This document shows positions 36,846 to 45,886 of a DNA stretch of 64,000 nt, in pieces; positions within the stretch are counted from its first letter, which is position 1, and every line of letters starts with the position of its first letter. Below the pieces are notes generated by a model. It did not search any database, was not told the origin of the DNA, and worked only from the letters and a program-made list of their open reading frames with translations. The DNA is from CAZMGV01 sp964621525 [NCBI: uncultured bacterium] (GTDB lineage: Bacteria > JAGRBM01): positions 67,775 through 131,774 of the forward strand of contig CAZUMS010000007.1 of the NCBI GenBank assembly GCA_964621525.1, read 5' to 3'. The position numbers were made by a program, and so were the translations under genes.

Positions 36846-37643
36846 TCAGCTGCCGAACCACTTGCGGATTTCGTACTTGAGCGTCTCGCGGCCCATCTTG
36901 GCGATGGACTCGGTGAGCGGGATTTCCTTCGGGCACACCTGCACGCAGTTCTGGGCGTTGCCGCAGGCGGCGATGCCGCCGGGACCGAGCAGCGCGTCAA
37001 GACGCTCGTCCTGGTTGCGCTCGCCGGTCGGGTGCATATTGAAAAGCCGCGCCTGGCTGATGGCGGCCGCGCCGATAAATCCCGTCTTCTCGTTGTAGTT
37101 CGGGCAGGCTTCCACGCAGCACCCGCAGGTCATGCAGGTGGACAGCGTGTAGGCGAGGTGCTGGTCCTTCTCCGACTGGCGGGGACCCGGACCGAGATCG
37201 TAGCTGCCGTCGATCGGAATCCAGCCTTTCACGCGCTTCAGCGCCTCGAACATGGGCTGGCGGTTCACCTGCAGGTCCCGGATCACCGGGAACTTCGACA
37301 TGGGCTCCAGCACGATCGGCTGCTCGAGGTGGTCCACGATGGCCGAGCAGCTCTGGCGCACCTTGCCGTTGATGACCATGGTGCAGGAACCGCATACCTC
37401 TTCAAGGCAGGCGCATTCCCAGTTCACCGGGGTCGTCTGCTCGCCGGCTGCTGTCTTGGGTGCCTTCTGGACCTCCATCAGCAGGGAGATGACGTTCATT
37501 CCCGCCTGATAGGGGACCTCGAACTCCTGCACGTAGGCGGCACTCGTGGCGTCCTCCTGGCGCTTGACCTTGAACCGGACGGTCTTCTGCCCGCTCCCGT
37601 GAGCGTGGCCGGCTTCGTGTTTGTGGGCGGCGTGATCCGACAT
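36846..37643 (-). CDS. sdhB: Succinate dehydrogenase/fumarate reductase iron-sulfur subunit
   Basis: 265 residues. The 2Fe-2S cluster ligands are in CACLEEVCGSC plus a later Cys (RQSCSA), the 4Fe-4S in CMTCGCCVEACP and the 3Fe-4S in CGNAQNCVQVCP. It carries electrons from the FAD of SdhA to menaquinone or ubiquinone. A His-rich N-terminal extension (HAAHKHEAGHAHG) precedes the usual start of the ferredoxin domain. Third gene of the minus-strand order sdhC-sdhA-sdhB, 47 bases after sdhA. Confidence 0.97.
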   Translation of the reverse strand: MSDHAAHKHEAGHAHGSGQKTVRFKVKRQEDATSAAYVQEFEVPYQAGMNVISLLMEVQKAPKTAAGEQTTPVNWECACLEEVCGSCTMVINGKVRQSCSAIVDHLEQPIVLEPMSKFPVIRDLQVNRQPMFEALKRVKGWIPIDGSYDLGPGPRQSEKDQHLAYTLSTCMTCGCCVEACPNYNEKTGFIGAAAISQARLFNMHPTGERNQDERLDALLGPGGIAACGNAQNCVQVCPKEIPLTESIAKMGRETLKYEIRKWFGS

Positions 37644-37690
37644 GGTGACTCCTCAGGATTCCTTCAGAAGCGTTTCCGTCTGGACGGCGA

Positions 37691-39442
37691 TCAGTCGTAT
37701 TTCCGGGCGACCGGCTGCATGAGCGAGATATCCACGTCCTCGTAGGTGATCTCCGGGGTCTCGGTGAGGCCCGTGAACTTCGCCTTCGTGGTCTTCAGGA
37801 ACTTTTCGTCGTTGCGGTCGGGGAACTCCGGCTTGAAGTGGGAGCCCCGCGACTCGTCGCGCTTCAGTGCGCCGAGCGTGATGACCCGGGCGAGCGAGAG
37901 CATGTATTTGAACTGGCGGGTAAAGAGGACCTCGCGGTTCATGTGGCTGCCCTTGTCGACGATACCCACGTTCTTGCAGCGGTCCTGCAGCTCCTGGAGC
38001 TTGACGTCCGTCTCCTTGAGCTTGTTGTTGTACCGGACGATGGTGACGTTTTCCGTCATGATGTCGCCCAGCTCGTCGAGCATGCGGAAGCAGTTTTCCT
38101 TGCCGCCCATGCCCTTGATCCGGTCGATGTCGTCCTGCTCGGCCTTCACGGCGCCCTTGAACACGGTCTCGGGCACCTTGTCGCCGGCCTTCTTCTGGTT
38201 CGCCAGGTAGTCCTGCATCTTTCCGGCGCAGTAGAAGCCGCCGAAGATGCACGAGACGAGCGAGTTCGCGCCGAGGCGGTTCGCGCCGTGGTACTGGTAA
38301 TCGACCTCGCCAGCGGCGAAGAGCCCCGGCACGTTGGTCATGTGGTTGTTGTCGCACCACAGGCCGCCCATCGAATAGTGGACGCCCGGAAACACCTTCA
38401 TCGGCACCTTGCGCGGATCGAAACCGGCGAACTTCTCGTAGATCTCGAGGACGGCTTTCAGCTTGGTGTCGAGGTAGTCCTTCGGGAGGTGCGTGACGTC
38501 GAGATAAACCTGCGGCTTGCCGTCGATACCGAGCCCCTTGTTATAGACGACGTCGTGGATCTCGCGGGAAGCCACATCGCGGGGCACGAGGTTGCCGAAG
38601 CGCGGATATTTCTCCTCGAGGAAGTACCAGGGCTTGCCGTCCTTGTAGACCCACACCCGGCCGCCTTCGCCGCGGACCGACTCGGAGATGAGCCGGAGCT
38701 TGTCGGAGCCCGGAATCGCCGTCGGGTGGATCTGGATAAACTCGCCGTTGGCGTAGTGGACGCCCGCGGCGTAGGTCGAGGCGGCCGCGCCGCCCGTGTT
38801 GATGGCCGAATTCGTGGACTTGCCGAAGATAAGGCCCGGGCCGCCCGTCGCGATGCAGACGGCGTCGGCCTGGAAGAACCGGAGTTCCATCGTCGGCATG
38901 TAGACGGCGACGATGCCGCGGCAGGCGCCTTCCTCGTCGATGATCGGGCGCAGGTATTCCCAGCCCTCGAACTTCTCGACAAGGCCTTCGCTCTCGTAGC
39001 GGCGGACCTGCTCGTCCAGCGCATAGAGCAGCTGCTGCCCCGTGGACGCGCCGGCGAAGGCCGTCCGGTGGTGCAGCGTGCCGCCGAAGCGGCGGAAGTC
39101 GAGGAGCCCCTCGGCCGTACGGTTGAACGTCACGCCCATGCGGTCGAAGAGGTAGATGATCTTCGGCGCCTCGTCGCACATGAGCTTGGGCAGCTTCTGG
39201 TTGGCGAGGAAGTCGCCGCCCTTGATCGTGTCCTTGAAGTGCAGCTCGGGGTTGTCGCCCTGGCCCTTCGTGTTCACGGCGCCGTTGATGCCGCCCTGCG
39301 CGCAGACCGAGTGCGAGCGCTTCACAGGGACGATGGAGAAGAGCGACACCGTGCCGCCCGTCTCGCAGACCTTCATCGCCGCCGAGAGGCCGGCGAGGCC
39401 GCCGCCCACGATAATGACATGTTTGCCGGTTTTGCCTGACAT
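37691..39442 (-). CDS. sdhA: Succinate dehydrogenase/fumarate reductase flavoprotein subunit
   Basis: 583 residues from MSGKTGKHVIIVGGGLAGLS, the FAD-binding Rossmann motif; the longer frame reaching 40528 overlaps sdhC and is not the start. The active-site and FAD regions include SHSVCAQGGINGAV, HRTAFAGASTG, QIHPTAIPGS, MGGLWCD and GANRLGANSLVS. The length and the single 250-residue cytochrome subunit next door point to the type-B (Bacteroidetes/epsilon- and deltaproteobacteria) enzyme. The gene lies 38 bases after sdhC. Confidence 0.97.
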   Translation of the reverse strand: MSGKTGKHVIIVGGGLAGLSAAMKVCETGGTVSLFSIVPVKRSHSVCAQGGINGAVNTKGQGDNPELHFKDTIKGGDFLANQKLPKLMCDEAPKIIYLFDRMGVTFNRTAEGLLDFRRFGGTLHHRTAFAGASTGQQLLYALDEQVRRYESEGLVEKFEGWEYLRPIIDEEGACRGIVAVYMPTMELRFFQADAVCIATGGPGLIFGKSTNSAINTGGAAASTYAAGVHYANGEFIQIHPTAIPGSDKLRLISESVRGEGGRVWVYKDGKPWYFLEEKYPRFGNLVPRDVASREIHDVVYNKGLGIDGKPQVYLDVTHLPKDYLDTKLKAVLEIYEKFAGFDPRKVPMKVFPGVHYSMGGLWCDNNHMTNVPGLFAAGEVDYQYHGANRLGANSLVSCIFGGFYCAGKMQDYLANQKKAGDKVPETVFKGAVKAEQDDIDRIKGMGGKENCFRMLDELGDIMTENVTIVRYNNKLKETDVKLQELQDRCKNVGIVDKGSHMNREVLFTRQFKYMLSLARVITLGALKRDESRGSHFKPEFPDRNDEKFLKTTKAKFTGLTETPEITYEDVDISLMQPVARKYD

Positions 39443-39480
39443 GTGAGGGTTTCCTTCTGAAATTCCTGGAGTGGCCGGGC

Positions 39481-40239
39481 TCAGCGGGCCGCGCCGCGCA
39501 TCTGGTCCGAGTCCATGGCGACGGCCGGACGATCCGTTTCGGCCTTCGTGTGGTGCCCGCCGGGGGCCTCGACCCGGGGTTTGCCCCAGCCGAAGACGAT
39601 CGACGCGCCGACGCCCATTCCCGCGATGCCGAGGAACAGGCCGAAGCAGGCCACCGCCGCGAGCTTCTGCGCCCGGGCCGTGATCGCGATGCCCCACTTG
39701 CAAAGGATCGAGAACAGCCCGTTGGCGAAGTGGACCGCGGCGAAGACACAGAACACGACGTAGAAGACGTTCATCGGGATGCCGAACGTCGAACTGCCGC
39801 CGATGTATTCGTACATGTAAGCGGCGTCCGGCTCGACGCCGTTCACGACGTAGTTCCAGCGCGTGTGGTAGACGTGCAGGCCGATCATGAAGAACAGCGC
39901 GACGCCGCTCCAGCGCTGCAGGTCGAACATCCAGTTCCGGAGATACGGATACTGGCTCGCGTTCATCTTGGCCTCGTAGGTCAGGTAGAAGCCGTAGATC
40001 GCGTGGAACAGGAGCGCCCCCACGAGGCCGATCTCGATGAGCGGCAGAATGGGAATCGCCTGGATCGCCTCTCCGTGCTCGTTCCAGGCGTGGTCGCTCC
40101 AGAAGATGTTGGTGTGCGCGTACATGTGCTGGACCAGGAACACGCCGATAGGCGCGATTCCGGTCAGGGCATGCAGGCGGCGCAGCAGGAAATAGCGTTC
40201 GTTTTGGGCCGGTACGATGGATGCTTTGTGTGCGGACAT
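39481..40239 (-). CDS. sdhC: Succinate dehydrogenase cytochrome b subunit, type B
   Basis: 252 residues from the ATG giving MSAHKASIVPAQNERYFLLRR; the longer frame adds no conserved sequence. About five transmembrane helices. The heme-ligand histidines are expected among those in HALTG, LVQHMYAH, LLFHAIYGFY, GLHVYHTRWNYV and VHFANGLFSI. One cytochrome of this length replaces SdhC plus SdhD. First gene of sdhCAB; a 17-base GntR-like palindrome lies about 110 bases upstream. Confidence 0.92.
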   Translation of the reverse strand: MSAHKASIVPAQNERYFLLRRLHALTGIAPIGVFLVQHMYAHTNIFWSDHAWNEHGEAIQAIPILPLIEIGLVGALLFHAIYGFYLTYEAKMNASQYPYLRNWMFDLQRWSGVALFFMIGLHVYHTRWNYVVNGVEPDAAYMYEYIGGSSTFGIPMNVFYVVFCVFAAVHFANGLFSILCKWGIAITARAQKLAAVACFGLFLGIAGMGVGASIVFGWGKPRVEAPGGHHTKAETDRPAVAMDSDQMRGAAR

Positions 40240-40348
40240 AACTGCCTGAAATCGGTCGCAGTTCAGAAGCTTCCGGGCAGCCCGGAACCCCATCCCCGCG
40301 TTTTCGTGTTGATCTTCCCGTCTTCAGCCCCGGAGGGGACCTCCGGAA

Positions 40349-40365
40349 CTGTATACAGTATACAG
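40349..40365. promoter_or_regulatory. Palindromic operator, GntR-like, upstream of sdhCAB
   Basis: CTGTATACAGTATACAG is a perfect 17-base palindrome centred on A. Tandem GTATAC halves resemble sites of GntR/FadR-family regulators. It lies in the 317-base gap between divergent sdhC and the lipoprotein gene at 40557. Another perfect palindrome (CCGGAGG-GGA-CCTCCGG, 40330-40346) abuts it on the sdhC side. The rest of the gap has a TTGACA at 40442-40447 that could be a -35 for the rightward gene, with only a weak -10. Confidence 0.55.
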
Positions 40366-40556
40366 AACGCACCTTAATCCGGTTGATGCGGGAGTCAAGA
40401 ATAGGGGCATCATCCACGCAAAATCGGTCTTGGCCGGGGGTTTGACACGCCGCTCCACCCCCCGGTAAACGCACTGCGAACAGGGTGAGTATTGCCGCGG
40501 GGCCTGTAAGAGCCGTGCGGCTGGCCACACAATCACATCTATAGGGGTGAATTCAG

Positions 40557-41414
40557 ATGAAGCTTTCCGGGATGAAACAGCTATTCAGCAAGACGGGCCT
40601 GGTGCTCGGCGCGGCGGCGGCCTTCGGCCTCTCCGCCTGCGACGGTGACACGATCACGATTCCAATGGGCGACTACAAGGGCGCTGGGTACTATTACGAA
40701 GACCTCGGCGGCAATGCCGGGTTCGATTACGGCTTCCTTTACGCGGAAGTCACCATTGAAGGCGGCGAAGTCAGTGGCACCGTCGAGATCTATGCCGATC
40801 CCGACATTGAGTCGGTCCCCAGCGGCACCGATACGTTCGAACTGACGGGCTCCACCAGCGGCGGAAAGTTCTCGGCTGAAATCCCCGATATCGATGTGAC
40901 CGTGACCGGCACGCTCGACGAAGCCGGATTCCTCTCGGCTGAGTTCGCCTCCAACAACCCGGAGTTCGACATGTTCGGGTCGGGCATCTTCATTCCCGTT
41001 CCGCTGGCGGATGACGGCTCCGAAATCCCCGTGGCGATCGGCTGCGGAAGCTATGGTTTCGGCGGCGAAGGCGGCTCCTCAAGCGGCTCCCTCGCGATTC
41101 TCGCCGACGGCGAAGGCTCGGTCTATGGCGTCTTGGGGGATACGTCCGGGAATTTCAGCGCCGTCCTGACGGGCACCTATTCAGGAGGAGACATCTGTCC
41201 CTCGGAGTCCACCTGCGGCAACGACATCGAGTTCGAGGCGAACGGCACCTTTGACGAAGACCCGATCTCGCTCACCGACAATACTGCGTCGCTCACATTC
41301 TATGACGAGGGTTATGACGGTGCACCCTTTGATCGTGTTTATGGCGGCGGTGGAATCGCCAACGACGATTTCTCCGGCGGCTTCGGGTTCGACACTCCGG
41401 GTTGCGACGACTGA
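40557..41414 (+). CDS. Lipoprotein of unknown function, acidic and Gly-rich
   Basis: 285 residues with lipobox LSAC (near residue 28) after a 27-residue signal peptide. The mature protein is acidic, Gly/Ser-rich and predicted beta-stranded (GEVSGTVEIYADPD, GTLDEAGFLSAEFAS, GSLAILADGEGSVYG). It contains a CGNDIEFE stretch and a terminal Cys. AGGGGTGA 9 bases upstream is a fair ribosome-binding site. No family recognised. It is followed by a strong hairpin terminator. Confidence 0.8.
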   Translation: MKLSGMKQLFSKTGLVLGAAAAFGLSACDGDTITIPMGDYKGAGYYYEDLGGNAGFDYGFLYAEVTIEGGEVSGTVEIYADPDIESVPSGTDTFELTGSTSGGKFSAEIPDIDVTVTGTLDEAGFLSAEFASNNPEFDMFGSGIFIPVPLADDGSEIPVAIGCGSYGFGGEGGSSSGSLAILADGEGSVYGVLGDTSGNFSAVLTGTYSGGDICPSESTCGNDIEFEANGTFDEDPISLTDNTASLTFYDEGYDGAPFDRVYGGGGIANDDFSGGFGFDTPGCDD

Positions 41415-41436
41415 CCGTCCCGCAGGCTGATCACGA

Positions 41437-41470
41437 AAAGGGCCGCTTCCCCCGGGGGAAGCGGCCCTTT
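41437..41470. terminator. Bidirectional hairpin terminator
   Basis: A 34-base perfect palindrome (left arm AAAGGGCCGCTTCCCCC, right arm its complement ending CCCTTT). It lies between the rightward lipoprotein gene and the leftward mdh stop and can terminate both. Confidence 0.9.
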
Positions 41471-41505
41471 CGCTTTGCGGCCAGCGCAGTTTTCGTGCGT
41501 GGGGC

Positions 41506-42441
41506 CTAGATACCGGTCGCCTTCACGAGGTCGGCCACGTGGCCCTTCGAGCGGTCGAGGAGCGCCTGCTCGTCGGCCGTCAGCTTGAGCTGGATGACCC
41601 GCTCCACGCCGCCAGCGCCGATCACGGCCGGGACGCCAATAAAGTAGTCCTTGATGCCGTATTCGCCGGTCAGGTAGGCGGCGCAGGGGAGCACCCGCTT
41701 CTGGTCGCGGATGAAGCTCTCCGCCATCTTGATGGCGGACGCCGCCGGGGCGAAGTACGCGGAACCGGTTTTCAGCAGGTTCACGATCTCGCCGCCGCCG
41801 TCGGCCGTGCGCTTCACGATGGCGTCGATCCGCTCCTTCGTGAGGAGCTCCGTGATCGGGACGCCGCCCACGGTGGTGAAGCGGGGGAGCGGGACCATCG
41901 AATCGCCGTGGCCGCCCATGACCAGCGCCGTCACGTCCGCCACCGAGACGCCCATCTCCAGCGCAATGAACGCTTCCATGCGGGACGAGTCGAGCACGCC
42001 CGCCATGCCGCAGACCATCTTCGTGCTGAAGCCGGTGATCTTCTGGTAGACGTAGACCATCGCGTCGAGCGGGTTCGAGATGACGATGGTGAACGCCTTC
42101 GGGCAGAACTTCTTCGCGTTGTTCGCCACGTCCGTCATGATGCCGGTGTTGATCTTCACGAGATCGTCGCGGCTCATGCCGGGCTTGCGGGGGACGCCGG
42201 CCGTGATGATGAGGACGTCCGAACCCTCGAGGTCCTTCCAGTCCGTCGTGCCGGACAGCGCCGCCGACTCGCCGTAGACGGCGGTCGACTGGAGGATGTC
42301 GAGCGTCTTGCCGCTGGTCATCTTCTCCGTCTGCGGGATGTCGAACAGGACCACGTCGCCGAGCTGCTTCTGCGCGGCCAGCAGCGCGAGCTGCCCGCCG
42401 ATGTTGCCGCCGCCGATCAGGCCGATTTTCTTGCGTGCCAT
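41506..42441 (-). CDS. mdh: Malate dehydrogenase (LDH-like type)
   Basis: 311 residues. NAD-binding GLIGGGNIGGQLALLAA, ITAGVPRKPGMSRDDL, active-site ISNPLDAMVYVYQK (Asn-Pro-Leu) and catalytic His in MGGHGDSMVPL; the Arg in GVPRKPGMSRDD favours oxaloacetate. Oxidises malate to oxaloacetate in the TCA cycle. It follows icd by 42 bases on the same strand and is likely co-transcribed with it. Confidence 0.97.
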   Translation of the reverse strand: MARKKIGLIGGGNIGGQLALLAAQKQLGDVVLFDIPQTEKMTSGKTLDILQSTAVYGESAALSGTTDWKDLEGSDVLIITAGVPRKPGMSRDDLVKINTGIMTDVANNAKKFCPKAFTIVISNPLDAMVYVYQKITGFSTKMVCGMAGVLDSSRMEAFIALEMGVSVADVTALVMGGHGDSMVPLPRFTTVGGVPITELLTKERIDAIVKRTADGGGEIVNLLKTGSAYFAPAASAIKMAESFIRDQKRVLPCAAYLTGEYGIKDYFIGVPAVIGAGGVERVIQLKLTADEQALLDRSKGHVADLVKATGI

Positions 42442-42483
42442 AACTTGATGCTCCTTACGGGTATCCGGCCGGTCTCGTGCCGG

Positions 42484-43788
42484 TCAGCTCTTCGCCTTCA
42501 CGGAGCCGATCACGGCGTCCATGTTCTTCGCGATCTCCCTGCCGAACTCCGAGCACTTCAGCAGTTTCGATCCCTGCATCTGGCGCTCGAAGTCGTAGGT
42601 CACGGTCTTGTTCGCGATCGTCTTTTCCATGGCGGCGGTGACGAGCTCCGCGGCCCGGTCCCAGCCCATGTACTCGAACATCATCACGCCCGAGAGGATC
42701 ACCGAGCCGGGGTTCACCTTGTCCTGGCCGGCGTACTTGGGCGCCGTGCCGTGGGTCGCCTCGAACACGGCGGCCTTGTCGCCGATGTTCGCGCCCGGAG
42801 CGATGCCGAGGCCGCCCACCTGCGCGGCGGCCGCGTCGGAGAGATAGTCGCCGTTCAGGTTCGGGGTCGCCAGCACCGTGTATTCGGACGGGCGGAGCAG
42901 GAGCTGCTGGAACATGTTGTCGGCGATCACGTCCTGCACGAGAATCTTGCCGGCCGGCACCTTGCCGCCGTGCTGCTTCGCCACCTCGTCCCAGGTCACG
43001 ATCTGGCTGCGGAACTCCTTCTTCGCCAGCTCGTAGCCCCAGTTCCGGAACGCGCCCTCGGTGTATTTCATGATGTTGCCCTTGTGGACGAGCGACACCG
43101 ACGGCTTGCCCTTGGCGATGGCGTACTGGATCGCCTTGCGGACGAGGCGCTCCGTGCCCTTCTTCGTGATCGGCTTGATGCCGACTCCGGCGGTAATGTC
43201 CACCTTCTTGCCCGAGCCGCCTTTTTTGGCGTTTAGCTTGTTGATGAAGGTGATGAGCGCCTTCGTCTCCGGCTTGCCGGCGACGTATTCGACACCCGAG
43301 TAGACGTCCTCGGTGTTCTCCCGGAAGATCACCACGTCGAGCTGGCCGGGCTCCTTCACGGGGGCCGGAACACCCTCGAACCAGCGGACGGGGCGCACGC
43401 AGGCGTAGAGGTCCAGCACCTGGCGCAGGGTCACGTTGATCGAGCGGATGCCCTCGCCCACCGGGGTCGTGAGCGGACCCTTGATGGCGACGACGTATTC
43501 CTTGATCGCCTTGAGCGTGTCTTCGGGAAGCCAGGTATTGGGGCCGTAGACGTCGTTCGCCTTGTCGCCCGCATACACCTCGAACCAGGTGATCTTGCGC
43601 TTGCCGCCGTAGGCCTTCTGGACGGCCGCGTCGAACACGAGCTGCGAAGCCTTCCAGATGTCCGGGCCGGTGCCGTCGCCCTCGATGAACGGAATCACCG
43701 GATCGTTCGGGACGATGACGGACTTGTCCTTGCCGATCGTGATCCGGCTGCCGGTCTTCGGGGGAGTGAGTTTCTTGTATTTAGCCAT
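42484..43788 (-). CDS. icd: NADP-dependent isocitrate dehydrogenase
   Basis: 434 residues. Decarboxylates isocitrate to 2-oxoglutarate. Motifs: [13 protein letters not shown], substrate loop [34 protein letters not shown], metal/substrate region [24 protein letters not shown] and the cofactor loop [11 protein letters not shown]. It resembles the E. coli-type enzyme, including the Ser in RSINV that is phosphorylated there. mdh follows downstream, so the order is icd-mdh. Confidence 0.97.
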   Translation of the reverse strand: MAKYKKLTPPKTGSRITIGKDKSVIVPNDPVIPFIEGDGTGPDIWKASQLVFDAAVQKAYGGKRKITWFEVYAGDKANDVYGPNTWLPEDTLKAIKEYVVAIKGPLTTPVGEGIRSINVTLRQVLDLYACVRPVRWFEGVPAPVKEPGQLDVVIFRENTEDVYSGVEYVAGKPETKALITFINKLNAKKGGSGKKVDITAGVGIKPITKKGTERLVRKAIQYAIAKGKPSVSLVHKGNIMKYTEGAFRNWGYELAKKEFRSQIVTWDEVAKQHGGKVPAGKILVQDVIADNMFQQLLLRPSEYTVLATPNLNGDYLSDAAAAQVGGLGIAPGANIGDKAAVFEATHGTAPKYAGQDKVNPGSVILSGVMMFEYMGWDRAAELVTAAMEKTIANKTVTYDFERQMQGSKLLKCSEFGREIAKNMDAVIGSVKAKS

Positions 43789-43931
43789 GGCGTTTCAGGG
43801 TGATCCTTCCTGGAGTGATTGGAACGGCGGGAGGACTCCCGGGATCTCGGAGGGCCCGCCAAACGGGTGCTTTGAGTAGCCCATCCGGTACCGGAGGCCA
43901 AGAGGAGCAGAGTCCTTATTCCGGACCGGCT

Positions 43932-44645
43932 TCAGAGGTAGAACCGCACCCCGCCCATGAGAGTCCAGACCGACAGGTTCTGCCCCTCCAGTATGGTCCG
44001 GGGCTGGGCCGTCACCAGTTTCGTCTTGGCGAACTGGTTGGCCCGCATGCCCAGTTCTGCCAGCAGCGCTGCCCGCTCTGACAGGAGGATTTCCCCCCCG
44101 ATAGCCGACCGGGCGCAGACCGTATGGGCGATATCCACAGCCGTCAGCAGCGTCCCGTCATCCAGACGGGGGGATTTCACTACGTCGGCGAGGTTCAGGT
44201 TCCCGCCGAAGCCCATGGTGAGATAGCCGCCGTACCGGGAGTTAACCTCCCGGAACCGCCATTCGAGCTGGGCGAGGATCGCCACGGTATTGACGGTGTA
44301 GTAGGGCCGCCCCGACCGCTCGACCTCCTGCCGGGACCATTCCGTCCGGAGCCCGCCCCACAGGGGCCCGGCGATGAAAAAATTGGCGGCTGCCGCAGTC
44401 GCGGGTGAACCGGTCGCTTCGACCCCGCCCGTCCCCACACTGCCGGAACTGAAGGCGTAGCCTCCCAGCAGATCGATGGACGGCTGCCCCGGCCGGCTCC
44501 CCGAATCCCGGAAGAACGGGTGGTCGTCCCCGGAACCCCAGTAGGGCGAAGCCGATGAAGGTGAAAAAGGGCCGGCCGCCCGGGCCGGGGCCGCGAGGAC
44601 CCCCGCCAGCAGGGCGGCCGTGATCAAGAAAAGCCGGAAAATCAG
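43932..44645 (-). CDS. Exported outer-membrane-like protein, possible CTG start
   Basis: 237 residues. The open frame extends further into the thiolase gene, but the signal peptide (IFRLFLITAALLAGVLAAPARA, in effect) begins at a CTG that overlaps the thiolase stop in the sequence CTGA. The same arrangement occurs at tsaB (19299). The mature part is beta-rich (YYTVNTVAILAQLEWRF, GGYLTMGFGGNLNLADVV) and ends in an aromatic-Leu (GGVRFYL), as outer-membrane barrels do. No family recognised. If CTG is not used, the first TTG (seven codons on) gives a shorter signal peptide. Confidence 0.75.
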   Translation of the reverse strand: MIFRLFLITAALLAGVLAAPARAAGPFSPSSASPYWGSGDDHPFFRDSGSRPGQPSIDLLGGYAFSSGSVGTGGVEATGSPATAAAANFFIAGPLWGGLRTEWSRQEVERSGRPYYTVNTVAILAQLEWRFREVNSRYGGYLTMGFGGNLNLADVVKSPRLDDGTLLTAVDIAHTVCARSAIGGEILLSERAALLAELGMRANQFAKTKLVTAQPRTILEGQNLSVWTLMGGVRFYL

Positions 44646-45820
44646 CCGAGTTCCGCTCCGACGACGCTCATGAAGGCGACGCAGCGCCAGGGCTGGCCTC
44701 CCAGGTTGTGCGTGACGCCGAACTTCGGATTCGAGATCTGGCGCTTGCCCGCCTCGCCGCGGAACTGGAGCCAGCATTCATAGAGCATCCGGAGCCCCGA
44801 CGCGCCGATCGGGTGGCCGAAGCTCTTCAGGCCCCCGTCCGGGTTCACCGGGAGGCGGCCCTTCAGTTCGAAGTCGCCGTTCAGGACGTCCTTCCAGGCC
44901 TGGCCGCGGGGCGAGAACCCGAGGTCCTCGTAGATCACCAGCTCGGTCGGCGTGAAGCAGTCGTGTACCTCGGCCATGGACACCTGCTTCGCCGGGTCGG
45001 TGATCCCTGCCTGCTTGTAGGCTTCCTGTGCGGCACGGACGTTCTCGTTGATCTGGGTGAAGTCGAACTCCGGGTTGACGGCACCCTCGCCCGTGCCGGC
45101 GGCGATCGTGAGCGCCTTCACGTACATCGGTTTCTTGTTGTACTTGTGGGCGTCTTCCGCGCGGCAGATGATCGCCGCGGCCGCGCCGTCGGCGACGCCG
45201 GAGCAGTCGTAGATCCCCAGCGGGCTCGCCACGATGGGGCTCTTCAGGCACTCCTCCATGGAGACTTCCTTCTGGAACTGGGCCTTGGGATTGAGCGCGC
45301 CGTTGGCGTGGTTCTTCATCGCGATGCGCGAGAGCACTTCCTTCATCTTGTCGGTCGGCACGCCGTACTTGGCGGCGTAGGCGGGCGCCAGAAGCGCGAA
45401 GCCGCTCGGCGCCGACATGTTCGGCTCGGTGCCGTCGGAATCGGGCATCGCCGAGGTCAGGCCCGAAAAGCCCGAGTCCTTCAGCTTCTCGACGCCGATG
45501 GCGAGCGCGATGTCGTAGGCGCCCGAGGCCACGGCGTAGCAGGCGTTCCGGAACGCCTCGGAGCCCGTGGCGCACATGTTCTCGACGCGGGTGATCGGGA
45601 TGTAGTCCAGCTTGAGGGCCTGCGACACGGGCAGGGCCGCGCGTCCGGAGTTCATCGTGCCGAACCAGGCTGCCTGGACATCCTTCGGTTCGATTCCGGC
45701 AGAGGCGTAGGCCTCGTAGGCCGCTTCGACGAGCAGGTCTTCCACGCCCGCTTCCCAGCGTTCGCCGAACTTCGAACATCCCATTCCGATGACTGCCACA
45801 CGATCCTTGATTCCGCCCAT
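44642..45820 (-). CDS. SCP-x-type thiolase / acetyl-CoA acetyltransferase
   Basis: 392 residues. Catalytic Cys in VENMCATGSEA, a HDCF active-site element (AEVHDCFTPTE), and GHPIGASG with catalytic His. These are the traits of sterol-carrier-protein-x-like thiolases. It may act with the HMGS-like/OB-fold protein encoded 66 bases upstream, as thiolase-OB-fold (DUF35) pairs do in sterol side-chain and archaeal mevalonate pathways. Which substrate is cleaved or formed is unknown. Its stop overlaps the putative CTG start of the exported protein gene. Confidence 0.93.
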   Translation of the reverse strand: MGGIKDRVAVIGMGCSKFGERWEAGVEDLLVEAAYEAYASAGIEPKDVQAAWFGTMNSGRAALPVSQALKLDYIPITRVENMCATGSEAFRNACYAVASGAYDIALAIGVEKLKDSGFSGLTSAMPDSDGTEPNMSAPSGFALLAPAYAAKYGVPTDKMKEVLSRIAMKNHANGALNPKAQFQKEVSMEECLKSPIVASPLGIYDCSGVADGAAAAIICRAEDAHKYNKKPMYVKALTIAAGTGEGAVNPEFDFTQINENVRAAQEAYKQAGITDPAKQVSMAEVHDCFTPTELVIYEDLGFSPRGQAWKDVLNGDFELKGRLPVNPDGGLKSFGHPIGASGLRMLYECWLQFRGEAGKRQISNPKFGVTHNLGGQPWRCVAFMSVVGAELG

Positions 45821-45886
45821 GATGAGTACTCCTTGAAACTGTCCCTTATTCTGCCAGAGCTGTCCCGCCTGCGCCAGCGGGGATGA

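Noticed and set aside
37838-39439. Long open frame (533 codons) on the plus strand opposite sdhA
   Set aside because: It mirrors sdhA on the other strand; high GC at third positions creates long antisense frames, and the composition has no protein-family pattern.
39443-40528. Upstream extension of the sdhA frame to 40528
   Set aside because: It overlaps the whole sdhC gene in another frame; the FAD-binding start MSGKTGKHVIIVGGG marks the true beginning.
44646-44777. Extended N-terminus of the exported protein into the thiolase gene
   Set aside because: Arg/Pro-rich sequence antagonistic to a signal peptide; the signal peptide begins at the CTG/TTG region.
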